A DNA stretch of 64,000 nt from Emcibacter nanhaiensis. GTDB lineage: Bacteria; Pseudomonadota; Alphaproteobacteria; Sphingomonadales; Emcibacteraceae. The stretch is taken from NCBI RefSeq assembly GCF_006385175.1, contig NZ_VFIY01000005.1:317501-381500 (forward strand). The letters are read 5' to 3'. A program made the position numbers and the translations under genes. The notes below the pieces were generated by a model. It had not been told where the DNA came from, searched no databases, and worked only from the letters and a program-made list of their open reading frames with translations. This document shows positions 27,862-36,763 of the stretch, in pieces. The first letter of the stretch is position 1, and each line of letters begins with the position of its first letter.

Positions 27862-28467
27862 TCAGGCGTCGTCCTGCAGTTCGAAGGTGAATTTATACAT
27901 CAGGTTGCCCTGGGCCACCGGGGTGCCGTTCACCACTTTCGGCTTGTATTTGAATTTGCGGATCGCCCGGAGCGCGCTGCGGTCAAACAGGCCGCTGGAG
28001 GATTCAATGACATAGGCATCGCTGACCGCGCCGGTCTTGTCGACGGTGAAGCCGACGACCACATAGCCGCTCAGGCCCTTGCGCGCGGCGGCCGCCGGAT
28101 ACTCGGGGGCGATGGCGGTAATGGCATAGACTTCGCCGTCAGAAAAACCAACCGCATTCTTACCGGGCAGGCCGGTCGGGGCGGAGCCGCCTATCGGATC
28201 CGGATTGAGGGAAATGCCGGTGCCGGGAGTTGGCTCCGGCGGCAGGGTGTCTTCGAAGACAACGTCAACCGGTTCCGGCCGGTCAGGCATTTTCGGGGTG
28301 TTGTCGATATCCCGGATGTCCCTCACGGTGCCGATCACGACCGGGATCGGATCGCGCTCCGGCGCCAGCCGGATCTCGGGGGCTGCGACCATCTGCTGCA
28401 TGAAGAAAAACAGCCCGAACGTGACCAGGGCGGCCAGGGAAAAACTTGTTCCAGTACGTGCAATCAT
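27862..28467 (-). CDS. tonB: TonB-family energy transducer
   Basis: A 201-residue TonB with one TM segment (SLAALVTFGLFFFMQQMVA), a proline-rich periplasmic linker (about residues 45-95) and a C-terminal domain (IAPEYPAAAARKGLSGYVVVGFTVDKTGAVSDAYVIESSSGLFDRSALRAIRKFKYKP). It heads an operon with a second tonB-like gene and exbD. Two Zur-like palindromes lie 22-57 bases upstream, linking it to the receptor at 1811-3907. AGGAGG precedes the ATG. Confidence 0.92.
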   Translation of the reverse strand: MIARTGTSFSLAALVTFGLFFFMQQMVAAPEIRLAPERDPIPVVIGTVRDIRDIDNTPKMPDRPEPVDVVFEDTLPPEPTPGTGISLNPDPIGGSAPTGLPGKNAVGFSDGEVYAITAIAPEYPAAAARKGLSGYVVVGFTVDKTGAVSDAYVIESSSGLFDRSALRAIRKFKYKPKVVNGTPVAQGNLMYKFTFELQDDA

Positions 28468-28488
28468 GTCTACCTCCTCTTATTAGCA

Positions 28489-28524
28489 ATGTTATAAATT
28501 AACATTTTTGTTATAAAATAACAA
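28489..28524 (-). promoter_or_regulatory. Two Zur-like palindromes upstream of tonB
   Basis: ATGTTATAAATTAACAT (28489-28505) and TTGTTATAAAATAACAA (28508-28524) are both perfect inverted repeats (6 and 7 bp per arm) with centres 19 bp apart. They match the Zur core TGTTAT-N3-ATAACA and the boxes at 3924-3969. Binding here would repress tonB-tonB-exbD in zinc-replete cells. Confidence 0.65.
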
Positions 28525-28558
28525 TATATGACTATGCGGAGGAAGTCACAGTCCCGGA

Positions 28559-28762
28559 TCAGTCTTTGTCGGAGGGGCGTTTGCTCTGGCTGGCGGACAG
28601 GGTCTCGACCCATTTTTCCAGCGCCTTGGGATCGGTGGCCCAGACGGTCAGATTCTGCTGCCAGAAATCCAGATACTGCTCGGCCAGCTCCTCGAGGGTG
28701 GGGGAGGAGGGCTTGGTTTCCGACTCCGGCCGGGGCGGTGTGGTCTTGGTTTCCTTTGGCAT
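28559..28762 (-). CDS. Small acidic hypothetical protein next to phaR
   Basis: A 67-residue polar protein with a Pro/Lys/Thr-rich N-terminus and a helical core (LEELAEQYLDFWQQNLTVWATDPKALEKWVETL). The YLDFWQQN segment resembles the N-terminal helix of some PHA synthases, and small proteins of this kind are often encoded opposite phaR. A role in PHA metabolism is an inference. No strong Shine-Dalgarno precedes the ATG. Confidence 0.6.
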   Translation of the reverse strand: MPKETKTTPPRPESETKPSSPTLEELAEQYLDFWQQNLTVWATDPKALEKWVETLSASQSKRPSDKD

Positions 28763-28978
28763 ACCGGCAGACTAACACCGGATTCGGCGGGCAAAAACCC
28801 CTTATTGGACCATTGGCCGCATTTTTGTTATTGTTGCGCAGCATTTTTCTTGCGCCCTGCAGCATTTTTACAGCATGATACCGGCTGCACACAATTGCAT
28901 GCAGGAAAGGAAGCAGCCGAACCATCAGGGTTTCTGCTGTGTATAGGGGTCAAGTTGTTTTAAAAGGGAATTGGGATT

Positions 28979-29587
28979 TTGGCTAAAAAAGATAAAACGG
29001 AAAACGGGCAGATTGTCATAAAAAAATATGCCAATCGCCGCCTGTATAATACGGACAGCAGCAGTTATGTCACGCTGGACGACCTGGCGACCATGGTCCG
29101 CGACGGCAAGGACTTTATCGTGCGCGACGCCAAGAGCGGCGAGGACATCACCCACAGTGTCCTGACGCAGATTATTTTCGAAGAGGAAAGCAAGGGCGAG
29201 ACCCTGCTGCCGATCAATTTCCTGCGCCAGCTGATCAGCTTTTACGGCGGCGGCCTGCAGCAGGTGGTGCCGGATTATCTGGAATCCAGCATGTCCATGT
29301 TCGCGGAAAACCAGGAGCGGTTTCGTCAGTTCGTGGAGGAAAATTTCTCCTCCGGCACGCCGTTCTCCTTCAAGTCGTTCAAGCCGTTCGAGGAGATGAC
29401 CCGGCAGAATATGGCCGCCTTTGAAAATGCCATGCAGATGTTCAGTCCGTTCCACGGCATTCCCCAGCCGGAAACAAAGGAAAAAGAAAAAGCGGAGGAA
29501 GGCGCCAAGGGGGATGAGCAACTGAGCAAGCTGCAGGAACAGCTTGCCGCCATGCAGCAGCAGCTGCAGGAACTGCAGAAAAAATAA
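28979..29587 (+). CDS. phaR: PHA synthesis repressor PhaR
   Basis: A 202-residue regulator. The N-terminal PHB/PHA accumulation DNA-binding domain (VIKKYANRRLYNTDSSSYVTLDDLATMVRDGKDFIVRDAKSGEDITHSVLTQII) is followed by two PHB-accumulation repeats, and a Gln/Glu coiled coil ends the protein. PhaR represses phasin and phaR genes and binds PHA granules. The start is TTG 28979, with GGGA motifs upstream. Confidence 0.93.
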   Translation: MAKKDKTENGQIVIKKYANRRLYNTDSSSYVTLDDLATMVRDGKDFIVRDAKSGEDITHSVLTQIIFEEESKGETLLPINFLRQLISFYGGGLQQVVPDYLESSMSMFAENQERFRQFVEENFSSGTPFSFKSFKPFEEMTRQNMAAFENAMQMFSPFHGIPQPETKEKEKAEEGAKGDEQLSKLQEQLAAMQQQLQELQKK

Positions 29588-29622
29588 TCCACATCCAACA
29601 CAACAATCAAACAAGGTGAACA

Positions 29623-31677
29623 ATGAAAAAGTATCTGGGATATACCGGGCTGGCCCTGCTGCTGGGATCAGCCTTTCTTGCCGGGGGCTGTTCCCCGGCC
29701 AATGAATCTTCGGAGGAACAGGCAACCCTTTCTTCCGGCGTGCATCAGGCACATATGAACAAGGAAATCGCCCCGGGTGATGACTTCTTTGAATATGTCA
29801 ACGGCACCTGGCTGGCGAATACGGAAATTCCGGCCGATAAATCCAGCATCGGCACCTTCTATTACCTGCGCGACAATGCGGAAGATGATGTGAAGGCCAT
29901 CATCGAGGAATCTGCCGCCGCCGACAATGCCCCGGGTTCCGACGCACAGAAGGTGGGCGATTTCTATAACAGCTATATGGATATGGAGACCCGCAACGCC
30001 CGTGGCATCGAGCCGTTGCAGCCGGAGTTCGCCAAAATCGACGCCATTTCCTCCTATGACGACCTGGCCAAATGGTTTGCCTATGCCGACAAGGTGGGCT
30101 TTGACGCTCCCTTCGGTCTCTATGTGAACAATGACGCCAAACAGGCCGACCAATATGCCATCTATGCCTGGCAGTCCGGGCTCGGTCTGCCGGATCGGGA
30201 ATATTATTTCAAGGACGACGAAAAGTCGGTCGAGACCCGGGAAAAATATGTCGCCCATGTGGAGCGCATGCTGGCCCTGGCCGGGATTGATGAAGCCGCC
30301 GCCAAGGCCCGGCAGATCATGGACCTGGAAACATCCATTGCCGACAAGCACTGGCTCAAGGAAGACAACCGCGATTCCGTCAAGCGCTATAATAAATATG
30401 AGCGCGCCCAGCTCAAGGACCTGGTGCCGGGCTTTGACTGGGACGATTATCTGGCCGAAACCGGCCTTGCCGACCTCAAGGAAATCATCATCAACCAGCC
30501 GAGCTTCATGGAAGGTCTGGCCGGAGTTATCAAAGACACCGACCTCGATACCTGGAAGACCTGGGCCAAATGGAGCGTGATCAACAATACCGCCAGCCGG
30601 CTCACGGCCGAGATCGACCAGGCTAATTTTGATTTCTATGGCAAGGTCCTGAGTGGCACCGAGGAGCAGCGGCCCATGTGGCGCCGGGCGGTCTCTGCCG
30701 TCAACAGCACCCTCGGCGAAGTGGTCGGCAAGGTCTATGTGGACAAGCACTTCAAGCCGGAAGCCAAGGCCCGCATGCAGGAACTGGTCGGCAACCTGGT
30801 GAAGGCCTATGAAGTCAGCATCAAGGACCTGGACTGGATGGGTGAGGAAACCAAACAAAAGGCGCTGGAGAAACTGCATAAGTTCACGCCCAAGATCGGT
30901 TATCCGGACCAGTGGAAGGATTATGCCAAGCTGGAAATCAAGCGCGAAGACTATTTCGGCAACGTGATCCGGGCCCATATCGTCGAGCATGAGCGCGAAC
31001 TGGCCAAGCTCGGCGGCCCGATCCAGCGCTGGGAATGGTTTATGACCCCGCAGACCGTCAACGCCTATTACAACCCGACCATGAACGAGATCGTGTTCCC
31101 GGCCGCCATCCTGCAGCCGCCCTTCTTTGACATGGCGGCCGACGATGCGGTCAACTACGGCGCCATCGGCGGCGTGATCGGCCATGAAATCGGCCATGGT
31201 TTCGACGACAAGGGCAGCACCTATAACGGTGACGGCGAACTGCAGAACTGGTGGACCGATGAAGACCGCAAGGCCTTTGAGGAACGCACCGGCCAGCTCG
31301 TCGCCCAGTATAACGGCTTCGAAGCCCTGCCCGACCTGCATGTGAACGGCGAATTCACACTGGGCGAGAACATCGGCGACCTGGGCGGTCTCAGTATCGC
31401 CTACAAGGCCTACAAGATGTCACTGAATGGCAAGGAAGCGCCGGTCATCGACGGCTTCACCGGCGAACAGCGTTTCTTCATCGGCTGGGCCCAGGGTTTC
31501 CAGGGTAAATACCGGGACGAGGCGCTGCGCACCCGGATCCAGACCGATCCGCACAGCCCGGCCCGCTTCCGGGTCAACGGCGTGGTCCGCAACGTGCCGG
31601 CCTTCTATGAAGCCTTCGGCCTGAGCGAGACCAGCGGCCTGTACCTGGCGCCGGATGAGCGGGTGAAAATCTGGTAA
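29623..31677 (+). CDS. M13-family (PepO/neprilysin-like) lipoprotein metallopeptidase
   Basis: 684 residues with a lipoprotein signal (LAGGC lipobox, Cys about residue 23), so it is periplasmic and membrane-anchored. The zinc-binding HExxH is in GGVIGHEIGHGFDDKGS (about residue 525), with the third ligand Glu in LGENIGDLGGL. The substrate-binding NAYYNP block and the C-terminal QTDPHSPARFRVNGVVRN are also present. It is an oligopeptidase of normal length. AAGG precedes the ATG. Confidence 0.95.
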   Translation: MKKYLGYTGLALLLGSAFLAGGCSPANESSEEQATLSSGVHQAHMNKEIAPGDDFFEYVNGTWLANTEIPADKSSIGTFYYLRDNAEDDVKAIIEESAAADNAPGSDAQKVGDFYNSYMDMETRNARGIEPLQPEFAKIDAISSYDDLAKWFAYADKVGFDAPFGLYVNNDAKQADQYAIYAWQSGLGLPDREYYFKDDEKSVETREKYVAHVERMLALAGIDEAAAKARQIMDLETSIADKHWLKEDNRDSVKRYNKYERAQLKDLVPGFDWDDYLAETGLADLKEIIINQPSFMEGLAGVIKDTDLDTWKTWAKWSVINNTASRLTAEIDQANFDFYGKVLSGTEEQRPMWRRAVSAVNSTLGEVVGKVYVDKHFKPEAKARMQELVGNLVKAYEVSIKDLDWMGEETKQKALEKLHKFTPKIGYPDQWKDYAKLEIKREDYFGNVIRAHIVEHERELAKLGGPIQRWEWFMTPQTVNAYYNPTMNEIVFPAAILQPPFFDMAADDAVNYGAIGGVIGHEIGHGFDDKGSTYNGDGELQNWWTDEDRKAFEERTGQLVAQYNGFEALPDLHVNGEFTLGENIGDLGGLSIAYKAYKMSLNGKEAPVIDGFTGEQRFFIGWAQGFQGKYRDEALRTRIQTDPHSPARFRVNGVVRNVPAFYEAFGLSETSGLYLAPDERVKIW

Positions 31678-31701
31678 AGCACCGGATAAATATTTAAGAG
31701 A

Positions 31702-31729
31702 AAAGGCGGTCCCGGTGACCGCCTTTTTT
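31702..31729. terminator. Bidirectional terminator between convergent genes
   Basis: AAAGGCGGTC and GACCGCCTTT form a 10-bp stem with loop CCGGT and a T-run on the plus strand. It lies between the M13 peptidase and the YHS gene. Confidence 0.9.
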
Positions 31730-31730
31730 A

Positions 31731-32237
31731 TTACTCCGACTGGGTTTCCCGATAGTGCAGCTTGGCCCGGATATGCGGCCAGTTGGCGTCGGCCTGGGTC
31801 CGTTTCTCACGGAAATTTTCCAGCCAGTAGGCCTTGGTTTTTTCATTGTTGTGCAGATAGAGCTTGCCGTCGCGCAGGGTCCAGATCTGCGGGTCCGTGG
31901 GGCTGGAATAGCCCTTGGCGATGAACACCGGCTCATAGCCGCCGAACTGGGGGGCGTAGTCGTTGGGGGCTTTGGCGAACAGGTCGCGGTGCTCCTGGGA
32001 CGCGAACCGCCATTTGGCGCCGGCCCAGTTCACTTCATAGAGGGGATTGCCGAAGGTGGCCTTTTCCTCGGTGAAATAGGCGACCGGGTCATAGCCGAGG
32101 ATTGCCACGCCCTCTTCGTCGTCGAAGATCACGCTGTCGGCGAAGTAGCTCTGGGACGTGTAATAAAAGACCAGACCGCCGAGCACGGCGACGGTGATGG
32201 CGGAAATAAAGAGCAGATATTTGGGAAGCTTGTCCAT
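31731..32237 (-). CDS. Membrane-anchored YHS-domain protein
   Basis: 168 residues. One N-terminal TM segment (LLFISAITVAVLGGLVFYYT) is followed by a YHS-like domain (VAILGYDPVAYFTEEKATFGNPLYEVNWAGAKWRFASQEHRDLFAKAPNDYAPQFGGY). YHS domains often bind metals or occur with metal transport. GAGG lies 6 bases before the Met at 32237, which is preferred over the longer frame to 32291. Substrate unknown. Confidence 0.85.
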   Translation of the reverse strand: MDKLPKYLLFISAITVAVLGGLVFYYTSQSYFADSVIFDDEEGVAILGYDPVAYFTEEKATFGNPLYEVNWAGAKWRFASQEHRDLFAKAPNDYAPQFGGYEPVFIAKGYSSPTDPQIWTLRDGKLYLHNNEKTKAYWLENFREKRTQADANWPHIRAKLHYRETQSE

Positions 32238-32449
32238 TCCGGCCTCATTCGTTTCGGATGATTTTCCGCACCTTACTGCGCATGGGGTCAATTGCCAACG
32301 ACAGAATGATTCCCAAGTCTAATTTACATCGGCCGGCGCCGCCGTCATTTATCCTTAATGAAACTGACATTTTTATTGGATGGTTAATCCTTCGCTTACT
32401 TATTTACCTCAATATGAACATATTCCCGTCTCAAAAAGGCCGCGTCTTT

Positions 32450-32466
32450 TTGGCATGGTATATGCA
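32450..32466 (+). promoter_or_regulatory. Candidate sigma-54 promoter
   Basis: TTGGCATGGTATATGCA has GG (32452-32453) and GC (32464-32465) exactly 12 bp apart and differs from the RpoN consensus at two of the conserved positions. It lies about 60 bp before the small gene at 32528. No copy of the 17-bp element of the PEP-CTERM promoters is seen upstream. Confidence 0.45.
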
Positions 32467-32527
32467 AGGTTAGTAATATAGGCCGGGGTTTTATTCAGGG
32501 ACCGGCCCGTAGACCGGAGTGAAAACA

Positions 32528-32692
32528 ATGATGACTGCAAAAAGCGAACGGCTGACACATACCCGCGAAACCGCTTTGCGCCTGATTAAATGCATGGGCG
32601 TTTCCGCCGCACTGGAATATTGCAAAGACAGCCAGTGGATGGGAATTGCCAATGAAATCAGGATGATACGGGAAGAGCGCCAGAGTCGCTGA
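32528..32692 (+). CDS. Small hypothetical protein (54 residues)
   Basis: A complete frame with GGAGTG 8 bases before the ATG pair. The product is basic and amphipathic (ETALRLIKCMGVSAALEYCKDSQWMGIANEIRMIREER), probably two helices, with two cysteines. It has no signal peptide or membrane segment. I do not recognise the family. A sigma-54-like promoter precedes it, which makes it more than a random frame. Confidence 0.6.
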   Translation: MMTAKSERLTHTRETALRLIKCMGVSAALEYCKDSQWMGIANEIRMIREERQSR

Positions 32693-33000
32693 CACCCGGA
32701 TCATTATCCTAATATCCTCTCTTTTCTGCCAAAGAGCTGTGAGCTCACCGGCGGAACGGTCTTCCCGGAGCTTGTTGCCGGGGTCAAACTCCCCCCCCTT
32801 CGCCGATTTCAGTCGCTGTCCAGAATTGGGAAAAACCCCCAAAATTTGTAAAATTTTCCGACATTTTCCCGAGTCCCGCGCCGCGCCGGGGGAGTCGATA
32901 TTTTCTATTATCGGTTTTTTTCTCGTCAACTTAACCTTACACTAACGGCTGGGCGCTAAAACTTGGTGCACGACTAAATACAGGGGTAATAGGCGCGTTC
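32693..33000. other. Intergenic region before the deacetylase gene
   Basis: 308 bases. It contains several C-runs (around 32790-32797) and A/T-rich blocks near 32830-32870, but I see no coding frame with a start signal, no clear terminator and no RNA gene. Confidence 0.5.
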
Positions 33001-34023
33001 ATGCACAGCGTTAAACTGATCATTCTCTATCTGGCCAAAGTGCTCGGCCTGTTCCGTTACAGCCGCAACAAAACCAAACGGGGTCTGCAGATCCTGTGTT
33101 ATCACGGTTTTTCCCTGGCTGACGAACATGAGTTTCGCCCCAAACTGTTCATGACCGCGGCCACGCTGGAGAAACGACTCCAGCTGCTGAAAAAAAGCGG
33201 CTTTCCAGTCCTGTCCCTCGATGAAGCCTGTGAGGGGCTCCGGGCCGGCACCCTACCCGACAATGCGGTGGTCATCACCATGGATGACGGCTGGCAGGGC
33301 GCTGCGGATCATGCCTGGCCGCTGTTCCGCAAATACGGCTTCGACTGGACCCTCTATCTCACCACCTATTATGCGGAAAAGCAGACCCAGGTGATGAACC
33401 TGGCGCTGCAGTATCTGTGTTGGAAAAGCCGGGAGGCGAGTGTTGACCTGAGTTCGCTCAGTCCCGACTTCGGCAAGGAACTGCGCCTTGACGTGGATAT
33501 GAGCCGGGATGCGCTGGCCGAAAAGCTGGTGGAGATCGGCGAAAAATGCCCGACGGCCCAGGACCGGCAGGACTTCGTCCGCCGCGCTGCGTCCGCCTTC
33601 CGCCTCGACCAGAAGGAATTCGAGGACAAAAAGCTGTTCCGCCTGATCGATCTGGACACCGCCCGGGAGATGGCGAAGTCCGGTGTGGACCTGCAGCTCC
33701 ATACCCACCGCCATACCCTGGGCGACGGCAGTAAAGAGTCGCTGGACAAGGAACTGGCCGACAATCGCAAGGGCATCGCCAAAGCCGGCAATGCGGATCC
33801 GGTGCATCTCTGTTATCCCAGCGGCTATTTCGAGCCGCAGCACCTTGAGTATCTGCAGCAACTGGGCATCAAGAGCGCTACCACCTGTTTCCCCGGCCTC
33901 AATTACCAGGACACGCCGCTGCTGGAGCTGAAGCGGTTTCTCGATGGCGAGGATGTCAGCCAGATCGAGTTCGAGGCCGAGCTCTACGGCTTCCAGGAAC
34001 TGCTGCGCAGGCTGCGCAAATAA
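33001..34023 (+). CDS. Polysaccharide deacetylase family protein
   Basis: A 340-residue protein with a NodB-like fold. The strand QILCYHGF is followed by the metal-binding VVITMDDGW (the family motif is normally TFDDG), and LQLHTHRHTL carries the His ligands (HxxxH type: H-T-H-R-H). It would remove N-acetyl groups from a surface polysaccharide or sugar precursor. No signal peptide is evident, so it may act in the cytosol or at the membrane. It has no other polysaccharide genes around it. Confidence 0.85.
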   Translation: MHSVKLIILYLAKVLGLFRYSRNKTKRGLQILCYHGFSLADEHEFRPKLFMTAATLEKRLQLLKKSGFPVLSLDEACEGLRAGTLPDNAVVITMDDGWQGAADHAWPLFRKYGFDWTLYLTTYYAEKQTQVMNLALQYLCWKSREASVDLSSLSPDFGKELRLDVDMSRDALAEKLVEIGEKCPTAQDRQDFVRRAASAFRLDQKEFEDKKLFRLIDLDTAREMAKSGVDLQLHTHRHTLGDGSKESLDKELADNRKGIAKAGNADPVHLCYPSGYFEPQHLEYLQQLGIKSATTCFPGLNYQDTPLLELKRFLDGEDVSQIEFEAELYGFQELLRRLRK

Positions 34024-34052
34024 AAAAAGCGCCCGGTCGGGCGCTTTCCTTT
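34022..34052. terminator. Bidirectional terminator between deacetylase and hbd
   Basis: AAAGCGCCCG and CGGGCGCTTT form a near-perfect stem; A- and T-runs flank it on both sides, so it can serve both convergent genes. Confidence 0.85.
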
Positions 34053-34071
34053 TGGAAAATTTCTGGGTGAC

Positions 34072-34944
34072 TTAGCGGGTCGGGACCGGCTCGTCGCCGC
34101 GGTAGTCATAGAAACCGCGGCCCACTTTCTGGCCGAGCCAGCCGGCTTCCACATATTTGACCAGCAGCGGGCAGGGCCGGTATTTGCTGTCGGCCAGGCC
34201 TTCGAACAGCACCTGCATGATGCTGAGGCAGGTATCCAGGCCGATAAAGTCAGCCAGCTGCAGCGGGCCCATGGGGTGGTTGGCGCCAAGCCGCATGGCC
34301 TTGTCGATGGATTCGACGGAGCCGACCCCTTCATACAGGGTATAGATCGCTTCGTTGATCATCGGCAACAGGATCCGGTTCACGATAAAGGCCGGGAAAT
34401 CCTCGGAACTGGCGGTGGTTTTGCCCAGCTTGTTCACGATTTCCTTGGCTGTCGCATAGGTTTCCTCGCTGGTGGCGATGCCGCGGATCAGCTCCACCAG
34501 TTTCATCAGCGGCACCGGGTTCATAAAGTGCAGGCCGATGAATTTCTCCGGGCGGTCCGTGGTGGACGCCAGCCGGGTGATGGAAATGGAAGAGGTATTG
34601 GTGGCCAGCAGGGCTTCCGGCTTCAGCTTGGGGCAGACATCCTGGAAAATCTGCTTCTTGATCTCTTCGTTTTCGGTGGCGGCTTCGATCACCAGATCGC
34701 AATCACCGATCCCGTCGGTGCCGACGACCGGGGTGATTCGGGCGATGGCCGCGTCGGCGGATTCCTGAGACACCTTGCCCTTGGAGACCTGACGGCCGAT
34801 ATTCTTTGCAATGGTGTCCATGGCCTTGTCCAGATTGTCCTGGCTGATATCGCTCATCAGTACGTCGAATCCGGCCAGACAAAAGACGTGGGCAATGCCG
34901 TTGCCCATCTGCCCTGCACCAATAATGCCTACTTTTTGAACCAT
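34072..34944 (-). CDS. hbd: 3-hydroxybutyryl-CoA dehydrogenase
   Basis: The 290-residue NAD-dependent enzyme oxidises (S)-3-hydroxybutyryl-CoA. The Rossmann motif is VGIIGAGQMGNGIAHVF. The active-site block is FIGLHFMNPVPLMKLVELIRG with the catalytic His, and the C-terminal domain includes FIVNRILLPMINEA and GANHPMGPLQLADFIGLDT. It lies downstream of etfBA on the same strand, which suits beta-oxidation-type electron flow. Confidence 0.95.
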   Translation of the reverse strand: MVQKVGIIGAGQMGNGIAHVFCLAGFDVLMSDISQDNLDKAMDTIAKNIGRQVSKGKVSQESADAAIARITPVVGTDGIGDCDLVIEAATENEEIKKQIFQDVCPKLKPEALLATNTSSISITRLASTTDRPEKFIGLHFMNPVPLMKLVELIRGIATSEETYATAKEIVNKLGKTTASSEDFPAFIVNRILLPMINEAIYTLYEGVGSVESIDKAMRLGANHPMGPLQLADFIGLDTCLSIMQVLFEGLADSKYRPCPLLVKYVEAGWLGQKVGRGFYDYRGDEPVPTR

Positions 34945-34998
34945 GTATGGTTGCTTTCTACTGTTATTTTTTTGTTGGGTTATGCTGTACTATAAAGT

Positions 34999-35021
34999 CC
35001 CCTTCCCGTTGGGGGAAGGGG
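34999..35021 (-). other. Intercistronic hairpin between etfA and hbd
   Basis: CCCCTTCCC and GGGAAGGGG pair over nine bases. On the coding strand only a weak T-stretch follows (ACTTTATAG), so it may be a leaky terminator or a stabilising element. Confidence 0.5.
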
Positions 35022-35034
35022 AACATATCGGATG

Positions 35035-35967
35035 TTATGATAACGCTTTCTCGAGCTCAGGCAAAGCCTGAAACAGATCGGCGACCAGGCCGTAATCGGC
35101 AACCTGGAAGATGGGAGCTTCCTCGTCCTTGTTGATGGCAACAATAACTTTGGAATCCTTCATCCCGGCCAGGTGCTGGATGGCGCCTGAAATACCCACG
35201 GCGATATAGAGTTCCGGGGCGACGATCTTGCCGGTCTGGCCGACCTGGTAATCGTTGGGGACGAAGCCCGCATCCACGGCAGCGCGGGAGGCGCCAACCG
35301 CAGCGCCGAGCTTGTCAGCCACGGCTTCGACCAGGGCGAAATTCTCGCCGCTGCCCATGCCGCGGCCACCGGAAATGATGATCTTGGCGCTGGTCAGTTC
35401 CGGACGTTCGGATTTGCTGAGCTCCTGTCCGACGAAGCTGGACAGGCCCGGGTTTTCGCCGGCAGAGATATTTTCCACAGCGGCGGAACCGCCGTCCTTG
35501 GCCGCAGCGGCAAAGGCGGTGGTGCGCACAGTGATGACTTTCTTGGCGTCAGCGCTCTGCACGGTAGCAATGGCGTTCCCGGCATAGATCGGACGCTGGA
35601 AAGTATCGGCGCTCTCGACGGAAATAATGTCGGAAATCTGCGCCACGTCCAGCAGGGCGGCCACACGGGGCAGGAAGTTTTTACCGGTGGTGGTGGCGGC
35701 GGCCAGGATGGCGTCATAGCCGTCGGCCAGGCCGACCACCAGCGGGGCCAGGACTTCGGCCAGCGGATGGGCGTAATCGGCGCTATCGGCCACCAGGACC
35801 TTGGCGACACCGGCCACTTTGGCGGCGGCTTCCGCCACGGCGCCACAGCCGGAACCGGCCACCAGCACATGCACGTCGCCACCGAGGGCGGCCGCGGCCG
35901 TGATGGTGTTCAGGGTGCTGTCCTTGAGGACCGCATTGTCATGATCGGCAACTACAAGTGATGTCAT
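35035..35967 (-). CDS. etfA: Electron transfer flavoprotein alpha subunit
   Basis: 310 residues. The C-terminal FAD domain has the family signature [36 protein letters not shown], then [32 protein letters not shown]. With EtfB it passes electrons from acyl-CoA dehydrogenases to ETF-ubiquinone oxidoreductase. It directly follows etfB with a 2-bp gap. Confidence 0.96.
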   Translation of the reverse strand: MTSLVVADHDNAVLKDSTLNTITAAAALGGDVHVLVAGSGCGAVAEAAAKVAGVAKVLVADSADYAHPLAEVLAPLVVGLADGYDAILAAATTTGKNFLPRVAALLDVAQISDIISVESADTFQRPIYAGNAIATVQSADAKKVITVRTTAFAAAAKDGGSAAVENISAGENPGLSSFVGQELSKSERPELTSAKIIISGGRGMGSGENFALVEAVADKLGAAVGASRAAVDAGFVPNDYQVGQTGKIVAPELYIAVGISGAIQHLAGMKDSKVIVAINKDEEAPIFQVADYGLVADLFQALPELEKALS

Positions 35968-35969
35968 GT

Positions 35970-36719
35970 TCAGAGTACTCCCGCTTCGTCGCGCAGCTTG
36001 GCGACCAGTTCTTCCACGCTTTCAACCTTGATACCGGCCTGGCGTTTCGGTGGCTCTTCCACTTTCAGGGTGGTCAGGCGGGCGGCGGTGTCCACACCGT
36101 AATCGGCGGGGGTTTTCTCGTCCAGCGGCTTGCGCTTGGCTTTCATGATGTTCGGCAGGGATGCGTAACGCGGCTCGTTGAGGCGCAGGTCGGAGGTGAC
36201 CACGGCCGGAAGGTTCAGCTTCACGGTTTCGAGGCCGCCGTCGATCTCGCGGGTCACATCCACGCTGCCGTCGCCGAGGTTAACCTCGGAAGCGAAGGTG
36301 CCCTGGGGCCAGCCCAGCAGCGCGGCCAGCATCTGGCCGGTCTGGTTGCAGTCATCATCAATGGCCTGTTTGCCGAGGATCACCAGACCGGGATCTTCTT
36401 CAGCGACCACAGCCTTGAGAATTTTTGCCACTGCCAGGGGTTCGACGGTTTCATCGGTTTTGACCAGGATCGCCCGGTCGGCGCCCATGGCCAGTGCGGT
36501 GCGCAGGGTTTCCTGGGCCTGGGCCGGGCCGATGGATACGGCGATGATTTCTTCTGCCTTGCCTGCTTCCTTCAGACGGATGGCTTCCTCCACAGCGATT
36601 TCGTCAAAGGGATTCATTGACATTTTGACGTTCGCAAGCTCAACGCCTGTGTTGTCCGCTTTGACGCGGACCTTGACGTTATAGTCGATAACCCGTTTTA
36701 CCGGGACCAATATTTTCAT
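35970..36719 (-). CDS. etfB: Electron transfer flavoprotein beta subunit
   Basis: 249 residues with the N-terminal [20 protein letters not shown], the AMP-binding region, and the conserved signature [47 protein letters not shown]. It forms a heterodimer with EtfA. It heads the etfB-etfA-(hbd) set. An inverted repeat lies 45-67 bases upstream. Confidence 0.96.
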   Translation of the reverse strand: MKILVPVKRVIDYNVKVRVKADNTGVELANVKMSMNPFDEIAVEEAIRLKEAGKAEEIIAVSIGPAQAQETLRTALAMGADRAILVKTDETVEPLAVAKILKAVVAEEDPGLVILGKQAIDDDCNQTGQMLAALLGWPQGTFASEVNLGDGSVDVTREIDGGLETVKLNLPAVVTSDLRLNEPRYASLPNIMKAKRKPLDEKTPADYGVDTAARLTTLKVEEPPKRQAGIKVESVEELVAKLRDEAGVL

Positions 36720-36763
36720 TTGTCTGGGTCTCCGTTTGCTTTTTCAGACTAGAAACTACTCCG

